A DNA stretch of 64,000 nucleotides, taken from contig NZ_OZ034994.1 of the NCBI RefSeq assembly GCF_964031045.1, positions 124,001 through 188,000 of the forward strand, written 5' to 3'. Made by a program: the position numbers and the translations under genes. Every line of letters begins with the position of its first letter. Position 1 is the stretch's first letter. Below are positions 21,053-32,514 of the stretch, piece by piece. Under the pieces are notes generated by a model that was given only the letters and a program-made list of their open reading frames with translations, did not search any database and had not been told where the DNA came from. Source of the DNA: Spiroplasma endosymbiont of Aspidapion aeneum (GTDB lineage: Bacteria > Bacillota_I > Bacilli_A > Mycoplasmatales > Mycoplasmataceae).

Positions 21053-21460
21053 CTATTTAGTAATAATTTTAAGAACCTCAGTAAGAGGTTTTTTTTCAGT
21101 TCCATCCTTATTAAGTTTATATATTAAACCCAATTCTTTTTCATATTTTGGAATAATATGTTCGTGATAATGAAATACTACTTGGAAGGCTTCACTGCCA
21201 TTGTTTGATGTAAAGTTAAATCCTTTTGGTTTTAACTTATTTTTTAATAATAATGCCACCCTTTTTCTTGTGTGTGAAACTCTTGTTAACATGTCTTCAT
21301 CTGTAGATATTAGATCATTTGAATGTTTTTTTGGGATAACTAATGTGTGGCCAACAGTAACTGGCGAAATATCCAATAGTGCCATTGTTCATTCATCTTC
21401 ATAAATTATATTTGCGGGCATTTGTTTATTTATAATATTGCAAAACAAACAATCATTCAT
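21053..21460 (-). CDS. HIT-family nucleotide hydrolase
   Basis: A 135-residue histidine-triad protein. N-terminal CLFCNIINKQMPA, middle VTVGHTLVIPKKH, and the catalytic triad HYHEHIIPK are textbook for the HinT/Hit group, which hydrolyse purine nucleoside phosphoramidates or dinucleotides. A TGA (EDEWTMALLD) is Trp; a standard-code reading would lose the first 25 residues. The zinc-type cysteines CLFC are retained. Convergent with yhaM; the large lipoprotein genes lie upstream on the same strand. Confidence 0.93.
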
Positions 21461-21507
21461 ATTTTACCGCCTTTTTAAAATACTTATTTATAAATAAGAT
21501 TTAGCTA

Positions 21508-23226
21508 TTAATTATCTTCCCCACTTTTAATATATTTTCCAATTTCATCGTATAATCCTGAATAATAAATATCATCTGGGTCAATATATTTTGAGTAAAT
21601 AACAGATTTTGCCAATGATGTAATTGAGCTATCCTGACAAATTAAATATTGAATATCATTTAATATTGAATTTTTTATTGTAGAATCCATTGATGTTACA
21701 TCATTAGAATGGAGTTCTGTGTTTATGTCATAATTTCATACATCATTGTATCCATTGCTATTTGATGCTGTTGGACCTAAATTTAGTGCAACTGAGTCAT
21801 CGTTGCTCCCTGTAAGTTTATAGTCCTGTAACAATTGAATAGTATATATAGGTAATGCAAGCACAATTTCATGATAGTTATTATCTGACCCATTTGGGGT
21901 ATATCAGTAATAAGGGTTATATTTTACAATTCCACCGCGAGAATTATAATTTTCGATATTTGTCTCATACTTTTCATTAGCTATTGGGCTTGTTCCAATA
22001 GCTGTTGTTCCATTATATATTGTCATCCCCTTATAACCTTGAAGTCCCATATATGGGTCATAAGATAGTGAATCCGGGTCTATTTCGATTTTCTTTTTAT
22101 CTTTATCATTAATAGCATTGATGATATCTTGTATTGATCCTTTATCATTAAGAGTACCATCGTCATTAATTATATTATTATTTTTTAATTCTGTTAATCG
22201 TTTATTAACCTCTTCATCTCATTGTGCTTTATATTTAATCGTTCAAACTAATTTAACATTAGTAGTTAATTTAGAAGTTTTAGAAGTTTTTCATGATTGT
22301 GCCATGTTAAATAACGGTGAAGCACTATTAATAAAAGGTTGATATGAGTTATTAACTTTTCTTATGTTGTACATGGTTGAATCACCATAAGCTAAAGTAA
22401 GGGCGTTTTCCCAAGCACTTGCTTTAATAGAGTTATTAAAATAATCTTGAAATCTTAATCTAACAGCTGTTTTTGATGTTATTTGTCCCGCGGTATCATT
22501 TGGAACAATTTTATTAACACCTTTTAATTTTTCCTTCTCATTTGAAACGAGATAAAATTTATATTCATCTTTTGACTTAAATTCTGCAGTAAGCTCTTCC
22601 AACGTTGGTAAATTAGTTTCAGTATTACTTGTATCACCATTTTCATGAAAAAAACTCCATTTTTTTAGAGCACTATTACTGCCAGTTTTTTTATAATAAA
22701 TTGAATAGTAATTGTTATTATCAAATTTTAAATCAATTTTTCCCCCAGAGGTATTATTTACATCTTCTTTTGTATGCATATTTAGGGTGTATAAATCTGC
22801 AATTTTTGTATAATCTAATCTATTATCAGATGTTATTGATGATGTATATTCTGTAAATAATTTGTCTTCTAGTACAGTATCTAATTTGTTTTGCCAAATT
22901 GATGAGTTAAAGCTTTTGACATTACTATACTTAGACAATCCTAAATCTTTGTTAATTGAGTTAGTTGATTCATAAGCGTATTGAAGACTTGATGCCTCAT
23001 TTATCATACTTACCAATTGTGCCTCAACTCCAGATTTTGCCATATCGCCAAAGTCAAATCAAGCTTCATCATAATCAGGGCCCAAAATCTTTGCAATAAT
23101 AGATTTTATTAAAGTTTTATTATATTGAATAGAATCATCATCTATCCTTGCATTACAAGAAACTACAGTAGCCGCCAATGATGAACCTATTGTAAAAGCT
23201 CCCAATATACTTAATAATTTTTTCAT
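21508..23226 (-). CDS. Large surface lipoprotein (572 aa)
   Basis: A 572-residue predicted lipoprotein. The signal peptide MKKLLSILGAFTIGSSLAAT ends in the lipobox VVSC with the lipidated cysteine at residue 24, and the mature part starts NARIDDDS. The rest is polar, Asn/Ser/Thr/Lys-rich with scattered aromatic residues, typical of Spiroplasma and Mycoplasma surface lipoproteins. Multiple TGA codons are Trp; the reading frame is otherwise open from end to end. No enzymatic motif is seen. It starts 22 bases after the stop of the next lipoprotein gene upstream, so the two are one operon. A role at the host interface or in substrate capture is a guess. Confidence 0.85.
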
Positions 23227-23248
23227 TCTTTATTTTCTCTTTCTATTA

Positions 23249-25534
23249 TTAATTATTTTTTGTTGGCATTCACCAGATAGAACCAACTATTGGTGGAAGC
23301 TCACTATCTTTAAATGAATCTTGATTTAATACACCTTTTGGGTAGGCGTCATCTGTTTTTTCATTTAGCGTCTTTTTTCATGTGTTATATGCTTTTGTAA
23401 AACTTTGAGAAGAATTAGAGGCAATAACACTATCAATACTATCTAATGCATTAGCATATCAATCTCCAAGATTTTTTGATAATTCCTTTGTTTTAGTAGA
23501 TTTATCTTCAGCAGAGAAAACAATAAACTTACCAATAAAGTCCGCATTAGAATAAGTTGTTTTAGTTGTTGAGTCTACAATTATATTTTTAAAGTAGTCA
23601 ATTATATAGGTTGTTCATTCGTATTCACCTGTTGTAGATGGTTTATCAGTTTGATTTGCTCATGTTTTCACAGTTTTCATAATATCGAATTTTGTAGCAG
23701 AACCGGCTGTAGAAGATAATAATGAATTATTCAATAATCATTTTAAATATTGGTTAGAAATACTGCCATTTAGTAGGTTGTAAGTGCTTGTTTTATCATC
23801 TGGGTTAATTTTATTAACCTGAATATTTGTAACTTTTTCTAAATCGTTCATATCTGAAAACTTTTTAAATGCTTGCAACTCCTTTAAAGTGTCTGTATCA
23901 ATTTTTTCCTTCGTGGTATCGATATATTTTGATTTCTTCTCAGATTTGTCACTAGCAATAACTGAAGCTAGTAATTGGTCATAGCCATCAATGTGATATA
24001 TAATTAGACCATTAGATGTAATAATGGCAATATATCCTGGTGCACCCTTAATTGATGCATACATATTACCATCCTTACTACGATCTATTTTCATAAGAAC
24101 TTTGCTATACAATTCATCAGATGCAGATTGTGCTTTTAGACCATCATCCACTCCACTCGAGCTTAAATCAATTTCTTGATTATTAGAAGATGTTGTTTCA
24201 TTATGATTTTTTTTAAACACATAATCATATATAGCGCTTCTAACGTCTTGTTCATAGTCAGCAGAATTTGACAATGTTAATAATGTTGAATTAATAGTTG
24301 CTGTTGCATCTGTATATTTTTTTGATATATCGGCAGAATTTGACATAAGAGTTTTTCAATTTTTATCTACATCTTCATTAGATTTTTCCGCTTCATCTTT
24401 ATTCATCACTTTTGTCTTTGGTGTAACAAATGCGTCACTTAAGAATTTATTAATCTCTTTAGCTTCAATATCATTTAGTCCGGAAAAACTATCCTTAGAT
24501 ATGCCTTTATCAAATGAAGCATTAGTTGCAAATGGGAATTTAATAAAACTTGTTGCAAGAGGTGCTTTTGTTTCATATCATTTTTCTGCAAAGTATTTTT
24601 GTGTATTAGACAAATAACCGGTTCTATATATAGAGTCTGATGAAGTAAACTGACTTACATCAGATGGCACGGCACTTATAATTTGATCTATCTTTATACT
24701 ATTGTCATCACTATTAATAAACTTTGCCTTAATATTTTCAGCTGTAACATCGGTAGAACTTTCATTAACTCATTTATCTGGGCCTTCTAAATATGAATAT
24801 TGTGAATTTCATATTTGAGTAGCAGCTTGTTTGTTGTCACTAACTCAGGAATCTTGATTTGTTGCAATTGCAAAACTTTGTAGTTTTGTTCTTACTTCAT
24901 CTTTTTCAACTCAAGTAACACCAAATTGATCAGTATTTAACAAGAATTTTTGTAGAGTTGATGATGCTGAATAATCAGCGGATGTTAGCATTAAGCTTGC
25001 CTTATATTTTTTTTCTAAAAATCCAACGTCAGCATTTTTTGATTTAGATTGATAAAGAGGGAATTTTCCAGCTAAATAATCTCTTCATTTTCCGCTTCAT
25101 CTTCATCCATAATCAGATTTATATGTTGCTCTTTCTCTCTCAATTTGTGAATCAGCTGAGCTATTGATATTTGAAAAAGCTTGTTGCATACTTTTTATTA
25201 ATGTTGAACTATAATATGGAGAATCTTCATTATTATAGAGTTTAGATAAAGAACCTCCATCCTTACTTCCAGATAAGAATGAAATGTCCAATAAATTTGT
25301 AAAGTCATTGACAAATGTTTGGCGACTAGCTGAATTAGACTCACTTACCAGTTTATACAAAACATCAGATGCTGTAATTGTTGATATTCCGTTCTCGCCA
25401 ATTTGTTCAAGAAAGTTTACTAATATAGAATCTCCATCTGAACTTGTCTGTTCATATTTATTACATGATACAGTAATTGTTGCGCTAGTACTAATTAATG
25501 AAAGGGAACTTAGCAATGCAATTAATTTTTTCAC
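23249..25534 (-). CDS. Large surface lipoprotein (761 aa)
   Basis: A 761-residue predicted lipoprotein, first gene of a two-gene operon. Signal peptide MKKLIALLSSLSLISTSAT leads to a TVSC lipobox with cysteine 24. The mature chain is hydrophilic with WxxY-type aromatic clusters (RWSGKWRDYLAGKF near residue 150) and ends PIVGSIWWMPTKNN. At least ten TGA Trp codons interrupt it under the standard code. Signal peptide and lipobox resemble those of the next gene, but I see no convincing alignment of the mature chains by eye. No known domain recognised. Promoter presumably lies within 25535-25795. Confidence 0.85.
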
Positions 25535-25669
25535 TATTTACCTCATTTTCTACCTTAATATTTTATAACAAATCGTGTTATAAATGGTTCTTTTTTTAAT
25601 TTTTAGGTTTTGATTTTATAAAAAAATCCCCTTGAATACTGGCTTTTATACAATTTATGATAATAATAA

Positions 25670-25707
25670 AATCTTATATTTTTTTTGGCCAAAAATATTA
25701 TAAGATT
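25670..25707. promoter_or_regulatory. 38-bp near-perfect palindrome between divergent lipoprotein and suf operons
   Basis: Arms of 19 bases, outer part AATCTTATA and TATAAGATT, meet at a central GGCC with no loop and only two mismatched pairs. The flanking genes are divergent, so an ordinary terminator is not expected here. It lies 89 bases before sufC and 136 bases before the lipoprotein start, suiting an operator or attenuator for either operon. Confidence 0.55.
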
Positions 25708-25749
25708 GCATTTTATAAACTTGTCAAGTATATAATTCTTTTATTAATG

Positions 25750-25755
25750 TATAAT
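25750..25755 (+). promoter_or_regulatory. Probable -10 box of the suf operon
   Basis: TATAAT about 40 bases before the sufC ATG. A second TATAAT lies at 25731-25736. No -35 at ideal spacing is evident; TTGTCA at 25721 is 23 bases from the downstream box. Based on consensus only. Confidence 0.4.
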
Positions 25756-25795
25756 AAATATGTGATAAAAATTAATGCATTCGAAGGAGATAAAA

Positions 25796-26536
25796 ATGAA
25801 TAAATTACAAATTAAAGACCTATGAGTTGATATTGATGAAAAGAGTATATTAAAGGGGATAAACCTAGAAATAATTTCTGGAGAAACTCACGCGTTAATG
25901 GGTCCTAATGGTAATGGTAAGTCAACACTATTAATGACAATTATGGGAAATTCTAAATATATAGTTAAAAAAGGGGACATTATTTTAAATGGTAAGTCAA
26001 TTTTAAAACTATCTGTTGACGAAAGAGCAAGATTGGGGATTTTTTTAGCTATGCAAAACCCAGCTGTGATTCCTGGTGTAACCAATCTTGAGTTTCTAAG
26101 AACAATAAAAAACACACGAGAAGGGAAAATGGTTAATTTTAAAGACTTCTCTGTACAAATCAGAGAAAATATGAAAGAATTGGACTTTGATATGTCAATG
26201 ATGAAAAGATATGTCAATGACGGTTTTTCAGGTGGTGAAAAAAAGAAAAATGAAATATTACAGCAAAAAGTATTAAAACCTATTTTTAGTTTAATCGATG
26301 AAATTGACTCTGGTTTAGATGTTGATGCTTTAAATTTGGTTAGTGACAATTTGAATGCAGAATCTAATAAGGATGCTGGTATGTTGGTTGTTTCACATTA
26401 TGATCGTTTTTTTCAAAAGGTTACACCTACCCACTGTCATGTTATAATTGATGGAAAAATAATAAAATCTGGTGGTTTTGAAATTGTTGATAAGATTAAT
26501 AAACAAGGCTATGCATGAATTAAGGACCAAAAATAA
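25796..26536 (+). CDS. sufC: Fe-S cluster assembly ATPase SufC
   Basis: A 246-residue ABC-type ATPase that powers the SufBCD scaffold for iron-sulfur cluster assembly. Walker A is GPNGNGKST, the Q-loop lies in AMQNPAVIPGV, the signature is FSGGEKKKNEILQ (the SufC form) and Walker B is FSLIDEIDSGLD, with the switch histidine in VVSHYDR. TGA in DLWVD and near the C-terminus (YAWIKDQK) is Trp. The start follows GAAGGAGA. First gene of sufCDSUB. Confidence 0.97.
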
Positions 26537-26538
26537 TA

Positions 26539-27309
26539 ATGGAAAATATTTATAAAAATATTTTTATTAAAGATAATATGCCGCCTAATTATGAAATAGA
26601 TGATCTAACAAATATTGTTATATTAATTTCAAACCCAACTTACGATTGAAACATTAAAGTAAAACCAAATGCTAGAACAAGAATTTTTTTAATTTACCTT
26701 TCAGGGTATGATAACAAAACACAGAACAAGGCTAAAATCAAAATTGATTGTTGCGAAAATTCACATTTGGAATTTAGATTGGCAAATTTAAGTAAAAGAA
26801 ATCTTGAAGATACTTACATAGTAAATCTTAACGGGAAAAATGCAAATCTTGATTATTATTCTGCATGTTTTTTGAATAACGATACTATCAATAGAACAAA
26901 TATTCAAATTAATCATATTTATGAAGAGACATTTTCAAAAATTAAGGCTTACTATGTTCTTAAGAATAAGAGTGATGGTTTTATTAGGTGTAGTTCAAAC
27001 CTAATAAAAGGTGCTGCCAGGTCGGTTGCGTCTCAAGAATTAAGATTAGTTGTTTTGGACCCACTAGCAAAAGCAAATTCTGATCCAGTTCTTTTAATAA
27101 ATGAAAATGATATCGTTGCAAGCCACGCAAATGCTATAGGAATGCTTGACCAAGACATAATATTTTACATGGAATCTAGAGGCTTACACAAGCTTGATGC
27201 AGAAAAACTAATTGTTAAGGGTTATTTTTTACCAATTATAATGGAACTGGAAGAATATGGATTTGAGATATCAAAAGATATTGAAAAAAAATTATTGGAG
27301 ATGATCTAA
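26539..27309 (+). CDS. sufD: Fe-S cluster assembly protein SufD (short form)
   Basis: A 256-residue SufD-like protein; SufD is commonly above 400 residues. It pairs with SufB to form the scaffold on which clusters are built. The conserved C-terminal SufBD core is intact: GFIRCSSNLIKGAARSVASQ, DPLAKANSDPVLLI, the ASHANAIGMLDQDIIFYMESRGL histidine region, and a final helical part. The N-terminal helical domain is much reduced. It begins two bases after sufC and ends just before sufS. One TGA (YDWNIKV) is Trp. Confidence 0.9.
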
Positions 27310-27310
27310 C

Positions 27311-28519
27311 ATGAAAAAAAATATAAGAGAATATTTTTCATTTTTTAATGAAAACCCCAACAGTATCTACCTGGATAGTGCGGCAACCGGCTTAAAACTA
27401 AAGAGCGTTTGTGATAAGGAATATTTTTTCAATAAAAGAGTAAATTCTTCCTCACACTCAATCCATCATACCAATGGTTTAATAGCTATGGAGGGTATCA
27501 ATAAAACAAGAAAAATGGTGAAGGAATTTATTAATGCAGATTTAAATAATGAAATTATTTTTACAAGTGGTGCAACATTCGGCTTAAATACAGTTATTTT
27601 TGGAATTTGTGAGAGACTTGAACCCGGGGATGAAATATGCACAACATTATTAGAACACTCTTCACTAATAATACCTTTATTAAAATCCAAAAATAAGTAT
27701 AACCTTAAACTTAATTATTTTGAACTTAATGATAAGGGAATGATTGATATTGAGAAAATCCATATGTATATTAATATGAAAACTAAATTCGTTGCTTTTG
27801 CATCAATTTCAAATACCGTCTCAGCAAACAATAATATTTGTGAAGTAGTAAAAAAAATAAGAGAAATTAATAAAAATATTATTATCTTAATAGATGTCGC
27901 ACAATCTATTTCATATTATAAAACAGATGTAAAAGAATGGGATGTAGATTTTATTTGTTTTTCAGCTCATAAGATGTATGGCCCTTGAGGACTTGGAATA
28001 ATGTATGGAAGAGAAAAACTTTTAGGCATAATTGACCCAATAGTAATTGGAGGTGGGTCAATTTATGAAAATTCAATGCTTGATTATGAACTTGCCAAAT
28101 CGCCAGAAAAATTTGAAGCAGGCACACAAAACATGGCGGCAATTTATGCATATAGTGAGGTATTTGAATTTTATAAAAAATTTTCAATTAAAGAAATATG
28201 TGTTTCTATCTATAATTTAAAAAAATATTTTATTGAAAAAATAAAAATAAATAAACTTCAGGATAGTTATAATTTTTTTGGACTTGATAATGACGGTCCT
28301 ATTATTTTAATTGATACTAAGGAAGTCAATCCTCATGATTTTATTCAGTATCTTCATAAAAAATATAATATAATTGCAAGAAGTGGAAATCATTGTGCAT
28401 TAAATTCAAAAATAATCACTCACATTGAAAGGCCAACAATTAGAATTAGTTTTGGACCATATAACCTTAAAAGCGAGATTGATGTATTGATTAAAGCGCT
28501 TATTAATAAAGAGGATTGA
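27311..28519 (+). CDS. sufS: Cysteine desulfurase SufS
   Basis: A 402-residue PLP enzyme that takes sulfur from cysteine and gives it to SufU. The PLP lysine is K221 in SAHKMYGP, immediately followed by a TGA-encoded Trp. The persulfide cysteine is C362 in RSGNHCAL, the type II (SufS) context. Other motifs: SIYLDSAATGLK and VSANNNIC. Starts directly after sufD. Length is normal. Confidence 0.96.
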
Positions 28520-28550
28520 AAAGAATATATTATATAATAAAGGAGATGTA

Positions 28551-28997
28551 ATGAATATAACTGATGAGCAAAAAATGGAATTTAGAAATATTATTATTGA
28601 TCATTTTTCAAATCCAATAAAAAAAGGTATTTTTAAAGAAAAAAAAGATATTTACTCCGCTAGACAAAAATCTTCAATATGTGCTGATGATATCTATGTC
28701 CAATTAAAAATTATAAATGATAAAATTATAGATGGAAGATTTGATGGTAGTGGTTGTGCATTTTCTGTAACAGCTGCAGATATTTTAATATCAAATATAT
28801 GTGGTAAAAGATTAAAGGAAGCATATGATTATTTAAAAAATTATAATGAAATGTGTATCGGGAATGATTTTGAAGTTACAGAAGATGATGAAATAAGAAT
28901 ATTTCAAACTGTACGTGTTGAGATAAATAGGGTTAATTGTGTATTATTGGCAGCTGAGGGTATTAGACATATATTGGTAGAGAAAGGTAATTTTTAA
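28551..28997 (+). CDS. sufU: Sulfur-transfer/zinc protein SufU
   Basis: A 148-residue SufU-type protein, the sulfur acceptor of SufS in Firmicutes. The three zinc-site cysteines are C44 (SSICADD, with Asp46 after it), C69 (GSGCAFS) and C130 (RVNCVLLAAEGI). The GSGCAFS loop and the insertion before the third cysteine mark SufU rather than IscU. The stop abuts the sufB start. Confidence 0.95.
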   Translation: MNITDEQKMEFRNIIIDHFSNPIKKGIFKEKKDIYSARQKSSICADDIYVQLKIINDKIIDGRFDGSGCAFSVTAADILISNICGKRLKEAYDYLKNYNEMCIGNDFEVTEDDEIRIFQTVRVEINRVNCVLLAAEGIRHILVEKGNF

Positions 28998-30410
28998 ATG
29001 AAAAAATTAAAACAAGAAAAAGATATACAAAAAATAACACAATATAATTATGGGTTCAATGAGGGAGAAAGAAGTATAATAAAAACAGATATTGGTCTAA
29101 ATGAAAAAACTGTTAGTACAATTTCTGATATAAAGAATGAACCTCAATGAATGCGAGAATTTAGATTAAAAAGCTATAAAATATTTAAGGATATGCCCCA
29201 ACCAAGTTTTGGTCCAGATTTAAATTTTATTAATTTTGATGAATATTATTATTATTCTTCTGGTTCTGATAAAACTGAAAATGACTGAGACAATGTACCA
29301 GATAATATAAAAAAAACATTCGATAGATTGGGAATACCAGAAGCTGAAAAAAAATTTTTTATGGGTATTAATGCACAATGAGACTCTACCCCTGTTTACG
29401 AAAATCTCGCAACAGAATTGTCTGAAATTGGTGTCATATTTACCGATTGTGACACAGCGTTAAAAAAATATCCCGACCTTTTTAGAAAATATTTTTCCAA
29501 ATTAGTAAAACCTGATGATAATAAGTATGCTGCCTTAAATTCTACCGTTTGGTCCGGTGGGACTTTCATTTATGTTCCTAAAGGTGTAGTTGTAAAAAAA
29601 CCACTTCAAGCATATTTTAGAATTAATTATAAACAAGTTGGTCAATTTGAAAGAACATTAATAGTCTTAGAAGATGATGCAGAGTTACATTATATTGAGG
29701 GATGTACAGCTCCATCATATTCAAAAAACAATTTACACGCAGCTATTGTAGAAATTTTTGTTGGTAAAAGATCAAAAATGAGATATACAACAGTTCAAAA
29801 TTGAAGTGATAATGTTTTAAATTTGGTCACTAAAAGAAGTCTCATCGAGGAAGATGGTTTTATGGAATGAATAGATGGAAACATAGGTTCAAAAGTAAAT
29901 ATGAAATACCCAAGTTGCATTCTTAAAGGAGACAGAGCTCAAGGAAATACTATTTCAATTGCAGTAGCAAAAAAAGGTGTGTATCAAGATGCTGGAAGTA
30001 AAATGATTCATCTTGGAAGAGAAACAAAATCTAAAATTGTTTCAAAATCTATAACATTACAAGGTGGAACAGCAAATTACAGAGGGCTTGCTTTCATAGG
30101 GAAAGATGCTATTAATTCAAAAGCAAGAGTTGAATGTGACACATTAATATTGGATAACGATTCACATACAGACACAATTCCCAAAAATATGGTACATAAT
30201 AATCAAAGTCAAATAGAACATGAGGCAACTGTTTCTAAGGTAAGTGAAGAACAATTGTTTTATCTTATGAGTAGAGGATTAACTGAGCAACAAGCGTTGG
30301 AGATGATTGTGATGGGATTTATTGAGCCATTTACAAAAGAGTTGCCCCTTGAATATGCTGTTGAATTAAATAAACTAATTAAAATGGATATGGAGGGTTC
30401 TGTTGGTTAG
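28998..30410 (+). CDS. sufB: Fe-S cluster assembly scaffold SufB
   Basis: A 470-residue scaffold subunit. Conserved SufB segments: [18 protein letters not shown], the [13 protein letters not shown] block, [13 protein letters not shown] (cluster-site Cys), the SKITLQGG-like [25 protein letters not shown] and the final [21 protein letters not shown]. Several TGA codons encode Trp (PQWMRE, NAQWDS, QNWSDN). Last gene of the operon, followed by a strong terminator. Confidence 0.97.
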
Positions 30411-30444
30411 ATTTAATTTAATATATATTGCAAGTAAATTTATA

Positions 30445-30478
30445 ATATAAAAAACCTACATATTTATGTAGGTTTTTT
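30445..30478 (+). terminator. Terminator of the suf operon
   Basis: Perfect 14-base arms AAAAAACCTACATA and TATGTAGGTTTTTT with a two-base loop, 35 bases after the sufB stop. Confidence 0.9.
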
Positions 30479-30564
30479 ATATTATGTTTAAGTGTAAATA
30501 ACAACCATTTTTTTTGAAAATATATATTTGTTTTGTTATACTATATTATTAGTATGGAGATAAA

Positions 30565-32406
30565 ATGTTAGATAAAATATCAAAAAAACTATTTAAAATT
30601 AGAGAATACAAACCAAATTCAAATGAAGATGGTAAAGATAATGTTACTGTGATGACAAAGAGGGAAGTCATGATGAGGTATAGCACTCCTTGAAAGGGTG
30701 TATTATTTTTTTGTGTTCCAACTGTTAGCATAATGGTAATTCAAGGTTTATATAATATTTTAGATAAATCATTATCACTTTATTTTGCAACAAATCACGC
30801 AATTTACAATTGAAAATATATTAAAGAATTATTGACTGTTTCAGTTGGTCACTCAAAAGGTGATAACTTTGTAAACCAAGATAATATCAATAAAATATTT
30901 GATTTTACAGACCCTGCAAAAATAAGCATTATTTCTGATTATTTAAAATCTCCAACTGAGCATAATTTAAATTTAATAAAGGAAGCATTAGATAAAAAAG
31001 AATTTTGCATTAGATTGTCAGAAATGAAAAGTTATATTAATATTGCAACTCAATATACTGCACAAAGCTATAATTTAAGTTATTCATGTAGCCAAATAAT
31101 AGCCTTAGGTGGGGGTATATATTTTTCTGTTGAATATGGAAAAGGAAACTTCAATAAAATATCACAAATAGCAGGAAATGGTTTAGTATTTACTGCAATA
31201 ACAAGCATTTTTGTAAGTGCCTTATTATTTGTTATATCATATCCAGGATTTGGACAAATACTTATTTCATCACAAATGGGTTCAAAATATAATCCCGTTA
31301 TTTTAATGTTAGCCTGAAATGATGTTCAACCATTAATTTATATGGGAATAACAATCTTTGTAGCTGGTTTTTCAATGAACATGATTAGAAGTGAAGGAAA
31401 AATTTATCATGTATTAATAATGACTTTTTTATCAATTATTGTTAAATGTGTTGTTTCTATTTCTGCGATGTTTTTTTTCGGTTTGGAATTGTTTGGAGCA
31501 CAATTGGGTACTATATTTGCATTTTTCTTTCAATTTATTTATGTTATGTTTGTTGTTTTCGGTTCAAAGGATAGCAAGTCAAGATTTAGTATATCTAACC
31601 TCCTTACTTTAAAATTGAAAAATTGAATAGTAATGGCAAAACTAGGATTATCCGCTTTTATACTGTATTTTGCAATCTTTGTTATAGGTTATACCTCAAC
31701 GATGCTTGTTGTAAGTGTTCCAGAAGTTAATGGAATTACACATGAAATTGGTGTATCAACAAATCAGCAATTAATTTCATCAATGACACCGTGAAATGAG
31801 TTTATTTTATCTGTTGCTATTGGAATTCAACAGGGAGCAAGAACTATAATAGGATTTAATTATGGGGCTAGAAAAAATAAACGAGTAGTAGACTTATACA
31901 AAAGGGCATCGTTTTTAATAATTTGCTGATTTATATTTATATTCTTTTTAATAATTTCTATTGGGCCCCTAATGATGACCATGTTTGCTTTTCCAAAGAG
32001 TTTATCTTATTATGGTTCGCAATATTATTTTTTACAAATTGCATACTTTTGCACAATATTTCTAGCATCTTCAACATATTGCGCTTTAACTATATTTCAA
32101 GGAACTAAGCAAGCCCTTGCGGCATTGATTTGTTCTTCCTTAAGAACCCTAGTGTTTTATATTCCGATGATATTTATTGGATACCTTGTATCAAGGAGAT
32201 TAGATAATCCTGTTTGATTCTTTTTATTCATTGGATTAGTGGATTTTATTTCATCATTTATTAATATTCCTATTATAATATTATTCTTTAAGGAAACAAG
32301 AAAACATGGTCTTGTGAAGGATTTAGAAGATGAAGAATGAATAGTATTATCATATAAAAAATATTTGTTCGAAAAAGAAAACAAAATAAAAAATATAAAA
32401 ATCTAA
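30565..32406 (+). CDS. MATE-family multidrug efflux transporter
   Basis: A 613-residue inner-membrane exporter with about twelve hydrophobic spans. Family signs: PTVSIMVIQGLYNILDKSL in span 1, AGFSMNMIRSEGK between spans 6 and 7 (like the MATE NxxRxxG pattern), and PWNEFILSVAIGIQQGARTIIGFNYGARKNKRV in the second half (like QG.QPI..YNYGA). MATE proteins usually have about 450 residues; here an insertion of roughly 120 hydrophilic residues sits between spans 1 and 2 (about residues 80-190). Many TGA Trp codons. Start follows ATGGAGAT. Substrate unknown. Confidence 0.88.
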
Positions 32407-32466
32407 TGCCCATAATATTGTTAAATATTAAAATAAATTAATAATTTCCAGAATTTTGGAAAAGAC

Positions 32467-32493
32467 TTGATTTTTTTTTTTTTTTGTCATAAT
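32467..32493 (+). promoter_or_regulatory. Promoter-like site with a T15 tract in the spacer
   Basis: TTGATT at 32467-32472 and CATAAT at 32488-32493 flank a spacer of 15 bases made almost entirely of the T15 homopolymer at 32471-32485. The ATG of the methylase gene is 22 bases downstream. Homopolymers between promoter boxes drive on/off switching of mycoplasma surface genes by slippage; that role here is inference. Confidence 0.5.
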
Positions 32494-32514
32494 AAACAAT
32501 TGTAACGGGAAAAT

